A stretch of DNA of 64,000 nt from an uncultured Pelagibacteraceae bacterium (GTDB taxonomy: Bacteria > Pseudomonadota > Alphaproteobacteria > Pelagibacterales > Pelagibacteraceae). Both the position numbers and the translations under genes were made by a program. Position 1 is the first letter of the stretch. Each line of letters begins with the position of its first letter. Shown here one piece after another: positions 55,880 through 64,000 of this stretch. The stretch lies in assembly GCA_902586125.1 (NCBI GenBank), contig CACIGI010000001.1:62001-126000 (forward strand), in the 5' to 3' direction. A model generated the notes under the pieces. The model ran no database searches, had not been told where the DNA came from, and worked only from the letters and a program-made list of their open reading frames with translations.

Positions 55880-57415
55880 TCAAGATTTAAAATTTTTCTT
55901 AAGATTAGTAATTACATCAATTAAGTTTTTTTCTGTTGCCTCTTCTAATTTACCTGAGCTCTGAATAGACTCAATTAATTCTGGTTTATCTGATTTACAT
56001 CTCTCAATGATCTTGTTTTCAAATTCAGCAATATCTTTTAAATCAATATCATCTAAATATCCTTTTACTCCACAAAATACAGATATAACCTGCTCAGCAA
56101 CAGTCATTGGTGAGTATTGTTTCTGTTTTAATAACTCAGTTAATTTCGATCCTCTATTCAAAAGCTGTTGGGTTGAGGCATCTAAATCTGATCCAAATTG
56201 AGCAAAAGCTGCCATTTCTCTATATTGTGCTAATTCGAGTTTCATTGATCCTGATACTTTTTTCATAGCTTTTGTTTGCGCAGCTGATCCAACCCTAGAA
56301 ACAGAGAGACCAACATTAATCGCTGGTCTTATACCTTGATTAAATAACTCAGTTTCTAAGAAAATTTGTCCATCAGTAATTGAAATTACATTAGTTGGAA
56401 TATAAGCAGAAACGTCTCCACCTTGAGTTTCAATGATCGGAAGAGCTGTTAACGAACCTCCACCGTGATCATCACTTAATTTAGCAGCCCTTTCCAGTAA
56501 TCTACTATGAAGATAAAATACATCACCTGGGTATGCCTCTCTACCTGGTGGTCTTCTTAAGATCAGTGACATTTGTCGGTAAGCAACCGCTTGCTTAGAT
56601 AAATCATCATAAATAATCAGAGCATGCATTCCATTATCTCTAAAATATTCTCCCATTGCACATCCAGTGTAAGGAGCTAAAAATTGAAGTGGAGCTGAGT
56701 CAGATGCTGTTGCTGCAACTATAGTTGTATATTCCATCGCTCCAGCTTCTTCTAAAGTTTTTTGAATTTGCCTTACAGTTGATCGTTTTTGACCAACGGC
56801 AACATAAATACAATAAAGTTTTTGTTTTTCATCACCCGACTCATTAATTTTTTTTTGATTGATAATTGTATCAACTGCTACAGCAGTTTTACCTGTCTGA
56901 CGATCTCCAATAATTAACTCACGTTGACCTCTTCCAATTGGTACAAGACTATCGATTGATTTTAGACCTGTTTGCATTGGTTCGCTAACAGATTGTCTTG
57001 GAATTATTCCTGGTGCCTTAACTTCAACTCTACTTTTTTTAATGCCTTTTTCCAAAGTACCTTTCCCGTCAATTGGATTTCCTAAACCATCTACTACTCT
57101 ACCTAACAACTCTTTTCCAACTGGGGTATCTACAATGCTTCCAGTTCTTTTTACAACATCACCTTCTTTAATATTCCGGTCGTCACCAAAAATTACAACT
57201 CCAACATTTTCACTTTCTAGATTTAAAGCCATTCCTTTTGATCCATCAGAAAATTCAACCATTTCTCCTGCTTGAACATTATCAAGACCGTAAATTCTTG
57301 CTATACCATCACCTACAGACAATACCTGTCCAACCTCAGAAATTTCTGCTTTTTCTCCAAAATTTTTAATTTGTTCTTTTAATATCTTTGTAACTTCTGA
57401 GGGATTTATTTCCAT
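55880..57415 (-). CDS. atpA: F1 ATP synthase alpha subunit
   Basis: [19 protein letters not shown], full-length match. Confidence 0.98.
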   Translation of the reverse strand: MEINPSEVTKILKEQIKNFGEKAEISEVGQVLSVGDGIARIYGLDNVQAGEMVEFSDGSKGMALNLESENVGVVIFGDDRNIKEGDVVKRTGSIVDTPVGKELLGRVVDGLGNPIDGKGTLEKGIKKSRVEVKAPGIIPRQSVSEPMQTGLKSIDSLVPIGRGQRELIIGDRQTGKTAVAVDTIINQKKINESGDEKQKLYCIYVAVGQKRSTVRQIQKTLEEAGAMEYTTIVAATASDSAPLQFLAPYTGCAMGEYFRDNGMHALIIYDDLSKQAVAYRQMSLILRRPPGREAYPGDVFYLHSRLLERAAKLSDDHGGGSLTALPIIETQGGDVSAYIPTNVISITDGQIFLETELFNQGIRPAINVGLSVSRVGSAAQTKAMKKVSGSMKLELAQYREMAAFAQFGSDLDASTQQLLNRGSKLTELLKQKQYSPMTVAEQVISVFCGVKGYLDDIDLKDIAEFENKIIERCKSDKPELIESIQSSGKLEEATEKNLIDVITNLKKNFKS

Positions 57416-57973
57416 TTATGCCTCTATCATTCTATTTTCAATTTGTTGTAATTTACTTTTTATTGATGTATCAATCATAGTACTTCCCACTTGAACGACC
57501 AAACCTCCAATTAAACTTTCGTCTTGTATATAGTTTAATTTTATTTGAGATTTGAAGTTATTTGATAATTCATCTGAAATTTTTTTAATCTCCTCTTGAT
57601 TAAGTAATTTTGCAGATTTAATTTCTGCTTTTAATTCACCTCTTTTTTCTGAACATATTTCAATAAATGTTTTTAAAATTTGCTCTAAATAAAAAAACCT
57701 TCTTTTTAAGACCAAAAAATTTACAAAATTTTTAAAAAGAATTTCTAACTTAAAATTATCTGAAATCTTATCAATTACACTAGTCAAAATTTCTCTGTTT
57801 AATGTAGGATCCTTTATAAAATTTTTAAAATCTTTATTATTTAAAATTAAATTTAAAAAAGCTTTTGCATTTATCTCTACATTAACCAATGAGTTAGAAT
57901 CTTTCGCTAACTCATACAAAGCTAAAGAATATCTATTAGCTGAAGTATCTGAAAATCCTTTATTTTTACTCAA
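57416..57973 (-). CDS. atpH: F1 ATP synthase delta subunit
   Basis: ANRYSLALYELAKDSNSL..., IGGLVVQVGSTMIDTSIKSKLQQI. Confidence 0.95.
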   Translation of the reverse strand: MSKNKGFSDTSANRYSLALYELAKDSNSLVNVEINAKAFLNLILNNKDFKNFIKDPTLNREILTSVIDKISDNFKLEILFKNFVNFLVLKRRFFYLEQILKTFIEICSEKRGELKAEIKSAKLLNQEEIKKISDELSNNFKSQIKLNYIQDESLIGGLVVQVGSTMIDTSIKSKLQQIENRMIEA

Positions 57974-58079
57974 TTTTTACCCTTCAATGAATATGATTAA
58001 TTTAAAATCACGATTTAATTAGCACATGCCTTTATAGTCTTCAAGTAACACATTAGCTAAAAATTAGTTTTTTTGAGCG

Positions 58080-60035
58080 TTAATTAAAGCTAATTGGATC
58101 AACATCAACTGAAAGTTTTATTCCTGAGGCAAATTTATATTTTGGAATTATTGATGCTAAACTATTTTGTAATTGAAGACTTTTAGCACCTCTTATAAGT
58201 AATCGCACACGATATTTGCTCTTTAATTTAAAGATAGGAGCACTTACTGGACCTAAAATTTTTCCATTAATATTATTAGAAATGAATAGTTTGAATTTTA
58301 AAGCTTCTTTTTCTAATTCATTTTCCTTATTACCTGACAAAATCAAAGAGATAAATCTTTGAAATGGAGGCAAGTTATTTATTTTTCTAATTTCTATTTC
58401 TTTATCAAGAAAAATTTCTGGATTTTTATTTGTAATATCATCAATCAATTTTGTATTAAAATTATAAGTTTGAAAATAAATAATAGACGGACTTCCTGTT
58501 CTTCCGGCTCTACCTGATAACTGATGATATAATTGTAAATTTTTCTCTGCACTTCTTAAGTCGTGACCCATTAGTGATAAATCAATATCAACTACAACAA
58601 TACAATTCAATTTTGGAAAATGAAAACCTTTAGAAATTAGTTGTGTTCCAACTAAAATTTCAATTTCATTATTGATTATTTTTTCTAATTTTTCTTTTGA
58701 GCTTTTTTTATTCATTGTATCACTCGAAAAAATTTCAATTTTTTTTGATGGAAAACTTTTTTTTACCTCTTCTGAGATCCTTTCCACACCAGGTCCACAA
58801 AAAATAAATTCACAAAATCCTTCTTTAGAACATTCTCTTTTCAAAAAACTTTTAAATCCACAATAATGGCACAATAAATTATTTTTATTTTTGTGATAAA
58901 CTAAATTTATTGAACAATTTGGACATGCGAAATTATTGAAACATTTTTTGCACAAAACGCTTGGGGAAAATCCTCTTCTATTTAGAAAAAATAAAACTTG
59001 ATCATTCTTTTTAAGGTGAAAATTTACTTTTTGAATTATCTCTTTAGAAAGCCAAGATTGTTTATCCATTTTAACATTATTCAAATTAATTATTTCGTAT
59101 TTAGGTAAAGAAGCATTTTGATATCTTCGAACAAGTTTTGAACAGGTGTATTTTTTTTTCTTTATATTTTCGTATGTTTCTATTGATGGAACAGAAGTGA
59201 TTAAATTTATTGGAATATTTTCAAAAGATGCCCTAGAGATAGCCATATCTCGAGCATTAAATATTATCCCTTCATCTTGTTTGTAAGATTGATCATGCTC
59301 TTCATCAACTATTATTAACCCTAAATTTTTAAATGGTAAAAATAAAGATGATCTTGCCCCAATAACAACACTTATTTCACCATTCGTAATTCCACTCCAA
59401 ATAATTTCTTTATTTTTTTTTGTTATACCAGAATGCCAAATTGCTGCTTTGAAACCAAAAAATTCAAAAAATTTTTTTTCAAATTGATTGGTTAAACCAA
59501 TCTCTGGCAACATTATTAATCCTTGATAACCTTTTTGTAAGATATGCTTTAAAGTTTCAAAATATACAATAGTTTTGCCTGAGCCAGTCGTTCCCTGTAA
59601 AACATGAACATTGAACTTTTTATTCATATTATTCATCTCTTTAAGAGACTCTTTTTGTTCCGCATTCAATTCAAATGAATTTTTTTTTAATTTAAAAGAA
59701 AAATCTTTATAAAATTTACTATCAAGTTTTTTTACTGGTCTTCCGCTCAATAAAGTTAATTTGAGTGCCATTCCTTTTGGAACAATATTATATTCTGAAA
59801 ACCAATTTAAAAAATTTATTGTTTTTTTTTTTAATTTTGGAATTTCTAACTTTCTGATAATCTTTTTTATCTTAAAAGTTTTATTCTCATTTTTTTCAAA
59901 ATTATCCCACACAACACCGATAATTTTTGCTTTTCCAAAAGGAACCTCAACAAAATCGCCAATGTTTAATTTTAGATCACTTTTATAGGTAAAAGGATGG
60001 TTAAATATGTTAGGTAAAAGAATCGGAAAATTCAT
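58080..60035 (-). CDS. priA: Primosomal replication protein N' (PriA helicase)
   Basis: LQGTTGSGKTIVYFE, VDEEHDQSYKQDEG, Zn-binding Cys cluster, GRAGRTG. Confidence 0.96.
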   Translation of the reverse strand: MNFPILLPNIFNHPFTYKSDLKLNIGDFVEVPFGKAKIIGVVWDNFEKNENKTFKIKKIIRKLEIPKLKKKTINFLNWFSEYNIVPKGMALKLTLLSGRPVKKLDSKFYKDFSFKLKKNSFELNAEQKESLKEMNNMNKKFNVHVLQGTTGSGKTIVYFETLKHILQKGYQGLIMLPEIGLTNQFEKKFFEFFGFKAAIWHSGITKKNKEIIWSGITNGEISVVIGARSSLFLPFKNLGLIIVDEEHDQSYKQDEGIIFNARDMAISRASFENIPINLITSVPSIETYENIKKKKYTCSKLVRRYQNASLPKYEIINLNNVKMDKQSWLSKEIIQKVNFHLKKNDQVLFFLNRRGFSPSVLCKKCFNNFACPNCSINLVYHKNKNNLLCHYCGFKSFLKRECSKEGFCEFIFCGPGVERISEEVKKSFPSKKIEIFSSDTMNKKSSKEKLEKIINNEIEILVGTQLISKGFHFPKLNCIVVVDIDLSLMGHDLRSAEKNLQLYHQLSGRAGRTGSPSIIYFQTYNFNTKLIDDITNKNPEIFLDKEIEIRKINNLPPFQRFISLILSGNKENELEKEALKFKLFISNNINGKILGPVSAPIFKLKSKYRVRLLIRGAKSLQLQNSLASIIPKYKFASGIKLSVDVDPISFN

Positions 60036-60057
60036 ATTTAGATAATATGAAAAATTA

Positions 60058-61458
60058 TTAAGAGTGTATTGCTCTTTTATCTACAGATAAAGCCGCCTCT
60101 TTCACTGCTTCTGAAAAAGTAGGATGGGCATGACAAGTTCTTGCAATATCCTCGGAGCTAGCACCAAATTCCATAGCAATACCAATTTCTCCAATTAATT
60201 CACCAGCATGAGGTCCAATTAAGTGTGCGCCTAATACTTTATCAGTTTTTTCATCAGCAAGAATTTTTACAAAACCCTCTGTGTCATCAATGGCTTTTGC
60301 TCTAGAGTTTGCCATAAATGAAAATTTTCCAATTTTATAATTTATTTTTAGTTCTTTTAATTGTTCTTCTGTTTTTCCAATAGAAGCAACTTCTGGACTA
60401 GTATAAATCACACCCGGGATAGTATCATAGTTAACATGACCTGATTGACCTGCTATATTTTCCGCAACTGCAATTCCCTCATCCTCAGCTTTATGAGCCA
60501 ACATAGGACCACTTATTACATCTCCTATCGCATAAATATTATTTTGATTAGTTTTAAAATTTTTGTCTGTTTTTATTCTCTTTTTTTCGTCTAATTCCAC
60601 ACCAATTTTTTGAAGATTTAGTCCCTCCGTATTTGGCTTTCGACCAACAGATATTAATACTACATCACATTCAAAATCTTTTTTAGTGCCATTTTCATTT
60701 AAAGTTGAGACAATTGCATTATTATTATTCTTTTTAATTTTCTCTACCTTGTGCTGCATATGAAAATTGATACCTTGTTTTTTTAAAATTTTCATAAACT
60801 CACTAGAAATCTCTTTATCCATGCCTGGTGTGATATGATCTAAAAACTCAACTACATGAACTTCTGAACCAAGTCTAGACCACACAGACCCCATCTCCAA
60901 ACCTATATATCCTCCACCAACTACAACCATTTTTTTAGGGACTTGATCTAACTTAAGTGCCCCGGTGGATGAAACAATTACTTTTTCATCAATTTCAATT
61001 CCTGGTAATGATACTGGAACTGAACCAGTTGCAATTATAGTGTTTTCAGTTTGTATAATTGTCTCTTTATTATCATTATCTTTGATTACAATATCATTTT
61101 TTGATTTGAAACTTCCGGTGCCTTTAAAATAGGTGACTTTATTTTTTTTAAGAAGAAACTCAACACCTTTGGTCAAAATCGTAACCGCTTTGTCTTTATT
61201 CTTCATCATTTTTGACAAGTTTAATTTTACCCCACCAATTTCAATTCCTTTATTTGATAGGCTTTGTGCGTTATGAAACTCCTGAGATAAATTTAATAAA
61301 CTTTTAGAAGGAATACATCCAACATTCAAACAAGTACCACCTAGTGAACCTCTAGACTCTATACATGCAGTTTTAAGGCCTAATTGTGCCAATCTTATTG
61401 CACAAACATAACCACCGGGTCCTCCACCAATTACTACTGCTTGAAATTTATCTGTCAT
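60058..61458 (-). CDS. lpdA: Dihydrolipoyl dehydrogenase
   Basis: GGGPGGYVCAIRLAQLG, GGTCLNVGCIPSKSLL, HAHPTFSEAVKEAAL. Confidence 0.97.
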   Translation of the reverse strand: MTDKFQAVVIGGGPGGYVCAIRLAQLGLKTACIESRGSLGGTCLNVGCIPSKSLLNLSQEFHNAQSLSNKGIEIGGVKLNLSKMMKNKDKAVTILTKGVEFLLKKNKVTYFKGTGSFKSKNDIVIKDNDNKETIIQTENTIIATGSVPVSLPGIEIDEKVIVSSTGALKLDQVPKKMVVVGGGYIGLEMGSVWSRLGSEVHVVEFLDHITPGMDKEISSEFMKILKKQGINFHMQHKVEKIKKNNNNAIVSTLNENGTKKDFECDVVLISVGRKPNTEGLNLQKIGVELDEKKRIKTDKNFKTNQNNIYAIGDVISGPMLAHKAEDEGIAVAENIAGQSGHVNYDTIPGVIYTSPEVASIGKTEEQLKELKINYKIGKFSFMANSRAKAIDDTEGFVKILADEKTDKVLGAHLIGPHAGELIGEIGIAMEFGASSEDIARTCHAHPTFSEAVKEAALSVDKRAIHS

Positions 61459-62748
61459 TTAAATATCCAAAAATAGCCTTCTTGGTTCCTCTAAATTTTC
61501 TTTGATCATTTTTAAAAAGGAAACAGACTCTTTACCATCAACAATTCTATGATCGTATGATAATGCCAAGTACATTATAGGTCTGATCTTAATTTCTCCA
61601 TCAACTACGATAGGTCTTTCAACTATATTATGCATACCCAAGACACCTGATTGTGGAAGATTAAGAATAGGAGTTGAAAGCATTGAACCATAAACTCCAC
61701 CATTACTGATAGTGAAAGTTCCCCCTTGAAGATCTTCAATAGTTAGTTTTCCATTTTTTGCTTTTTCAGAGATATCTTTGATATTTTTCTCAATATCTGC
61801 AAAAGATAATTCATCTGCATTTTTTAGAACTGGAACTACCAATCCTTTTTCAGTGCCAACTGCAAAACTTATATTATAATAATTTTTATAAACAATTGTA
61901 TCACCTTCAATTTCAGCGTTTATTGCTGGAAAATTTTTTAATGCTACTATACTTGCTTTAACGAAAAAAGACATGAATCCCAATTTTACACCATAGCGAT
62001 TTTGAAAATCATCTTGATTTTCTTTTCTCATTGCCATCACATTCAACATATCAACCTCATTAAATGTTGTCAGTAAGGCTGCATTATCCTGTGCTTGTTT
62101 TAATCTCTTAGCAATAGTTTGTCTTAACCTGGTCATTTTAATTCTTTCTTCTTGACCATATTTTATTTTTCTTTCAGATGGAGTAGGATTAACGCCCATT
62201 AAATTTATTAAATCACCTTTTAAAACTCTGCCATCTTTTCCTGAACCTTTGACAGAACTGATATCTATTTTATTTTCAGTTACGATTTTTCTTACTGCTG
62301 GGGACAAAGTTTCATCGATTTTTGTCTTAACTTCTACTTTTAAAGGTTCTACTTCTTTTGTAAGAACTAATGGCTTCTCCTCTTCAACGTTTTCTTGAAA
62401 AACTTCCATCTCCTCATTTTTATCATCTTCATCTATAAAATTATCTTTATCCACTTTCACAGTAGGTTGTATTTTTTTAATTTCCTGATTTTCTTTTGAT
62501 TTGTTCTCACTCTCTGAAACGGATCCTAAATCAGCACCAACTTCAACGACAGATCCATTTTTTGAATTTATTTTTGTAAGAATACCAGACACAGGTGAAG
62601 GCACCTCTAAATTTACCTTATCGGTTTCTAATTCAACCAGTGGTTCATCAGCTTCAACGGAGTCACCTTCATTTTTTAACCACTTAGAGACTGTTGCCTC
62701 TGTGATACTCTCCCCAAGAACTGGAACTAATATCTTTTCACTCATCAA
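61459..62748 (-). CDS. sucB: 2-oxoglutarate dehydrogenase E2 (dihydrolipoyl succinyltransferase)
   Basis: Lipoyl domain [13 protein letters not shown]-terminal [20 protein letters not shown]. Confidence 0.97.
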   Translation of the reverse strand: MMSEKILVPVLGESITEATVSKWLKNEGDSVEADEPLVELETDKVNLEVPSPVSGILTKINSKNGSVVEVGADLGSVSESENKSKENQEIKKIQPTVKVDKDNFIDEDDKNEEMEVFQENVEEEKPLVLTKEVEPLKVEVKTKIDETLSPAVRKIVTENKIDISSVKGSGKDGRVLKGDLINLMGVNPTPSERKIKYGQEERIKMTRLRQTIAKRLKQAQDNAALLTTFNEVDMLNVMAMRKENQDDFQNRYGVKLGFMSFFVKASIVALKNFPAINAEIEGDTIVYKNYYNISFAVGTEKGLVVPVLKNADELSFADIEKNIKDISEKAKNGKLTIEDLQGGTFTISNGGVYGSMLSTPILNLPQSGVLGMHNIVERPIVVDGEIKIRPIMYLALSYDHRIVDGKESVSFLKMIKENLEEPRRLFLDI

Positions 62749-62751
62749 TAT

Positions 62752-64000
62752 TTATTCAAAAACTTTCTTTATAATTTCTTGTTGTTGAGAAACATGTCTC
62801 TTGGCATATCCTGTTGCAGGTGATGCATCTGGACTTCTTCCAATATAAGAAATCATACTATTCTTAGCCTTTATATTATCTAATGTCCATTGGATATAAT
62901 CTCTGACTGAAAACCAAGCACCCATATTTTTAGGTTCTTCTTGACACCAATAAAATTTTGCTTTTTTTGCATATGGTTTAAGCTCTTTAGCAAGTGCTTT
63001 TGCAGGAAAAGGGTAAAGTTGTTCAATCCTAAATAAAACTACGTTATCCTTTTTTATTTTTTCTCTCGCTTCAAGTAAATCAAAATAGACTTTTCCTGAA
63101 CAAAGAATCACTTTTTCAATGTCTTTTGGTTTTTTTAGTTTGATAAATCCATTAACTTTTGGATCAATAGCATGATCCCATAAAACTCTATGAAAAGAAT
63201 TTTTTTTACTAAAATCATCTAAATTAGAAACGCAATGTTTATGACGTAATAAAGATTTTGGTGTCATAATAATTAATGGTTTTCTAAAATCTCTGTGCAT
63301 TTGTCTTCTTAAAGCATGGAAATAATTTGCAGGAGTTGTGCAATTCATGACTTGCATATTATCATTTGAACATAATTGTAAAAACCTTTCTAACCTCGCT
63401 GATGAATGCTCAGGTCCTTGACCCTCATATCCATGTGGTAACAACATTACCAAACCAGAGGCTCTCGACCATTTTCGTTCACCTGAAGCTATGAATTGAT
63501 CGATAACTACTTGCGCACCATTAGCAAAATCTCCAAATTGAGCCTCCCAGATAGTAAGAGTATTAGGTTCAACTAAACTATATCCATATTCAAATCCTAG
63601 AACAGCTAATTCTGATAAAAAACTATCTACTATTTCAAAATTTTTTTGTTTATTTGAAATATTATTTAAAGGGATATATCTCGAATTATCGATTTGATTT
63701 CTTAAAACAGAATGTCTTTGACTAAATGTGCCTCTTCCTGAATCTTGACCTACAAGTCTTACTGGATAACCTTCCTCCAATAGTGACCCAAAAGCTAAGG
63801 ACTCCGCAGTAGACCAATCTATGCCTTTACCATTAGAAACTGAAGCTTTACGATTTTCTAAAATTTTTGTAATTGTTTTGTGAATGTTTATTTCAGTTGG
63901 TATTATATTTATTTTATCAGAAATATTTCTTAATTTTTTTGTGTCAAAGCCTGTAACTCCTCTTTTGTCTTTTCCTCGCTCTGGTCTATATCTTGACCAT
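62752..64000 (-). CDS. sucA: 2-oxoglutarate dehydrogenase E1, C-terminal part (5' end beyond window)
   Basis: ORF track M at 63780 is internal: frame stays open to window end (WSRYRPERGKDKRGVTG...GKGIDWSTAESLAFGSLLEEGYPVRLVGQDSGRGTFSQRHSVL). Confidence 0.96.
   Translation of the reverse strand, partial: WSRYRPERGKDKRGVTGFDTKKLRNISDKINIIPTEINIHKTITKILENRKASVSNGKGIDWSTAESLAFGSLLEEGYPVRLVGQDSGRGTFSQRHSVLRNQIDNSRYIPLNNISNKQKNFEIVDSFLSELAVLGFEYGYSLVEPNTLTIWEAQFGDFANGAQVVIDQFIASGERKWSRASGLVMLLPHGYEGQGPEHSSARLERFLQLCSNDNMQVMNCTTPANYFHALRRQMHRDFRKPLIIMTPKSLLRHKHCVSNLDDFSKKNSFHRVLWDHAIDPKVNGFIKLKKPKDIEKVILCSGKVYFDLLEAREKIKKDNVVLFRIEQLYPFPAKALAKELKPYAKKAKFYWCQEEPKNMGAWFSVRDYIQWTLDNIKAKNSMISYIGRSPDASPATGYAKRHVSQQQEIIKKVFE

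Noticed and set aside
57974-58079. Possible small RNA or tRNA in the priA/atpH gap
   Set aside because: No cloverleaf or strong hairpin; most simply an AT-rich promoter region
62752-63780. Separate 342-aa protein as given in the ORF track
   Set aside because: The frame remains open with sucA-like sequence to the window edge; the listed Met is internal

Overview
This is an AT-rich, densely packed chromosomal window. Gene content, very short intergenic gaps and protein character are consistent with a streamlined marine alphaproteobacterium of the SAR11/Pelagibacter type (taxonomy is inference). Nearly all of it is core metabolism: pmbA/tldD, cfa, an RND pump, peptidoglycan recycling (amgK/murU, AmpG-like permease, NlpC/P60), tsaE, ahcY, a ChvG/ChvI-like two-component pair, polA, bioY, an orphan RegA-like regulator, a four-gene polyamine operon, rpmB, pyrD, class I lysS, trkH, tyrA/hisC, metXW, gloB, rplU-rpmA-obgE-proB-proA-nadD-rsfS-ctpA-rppH, atpHAGDC, priA, and lpdA-sucB-sucA. 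I saw no rRNA, tRNA, CRISPR array, transposase, integrase or prophage. The best non-coding signals are a SAM-II-type riboswitch placed right at the predicted transcription start of metX, and a ROSE-like RNA thermometer hairpin over the Shine-Dalgarno of an hsp20 gene, preceded by a possible RpoH promoter. The least explained coding locus is a Lys-rich coiled-coil gene with a slippage-prone start (2252-3448) beside a small membrane protein. I found no convincing wholly new multi-gene system; the findings are leads of moderate interest.
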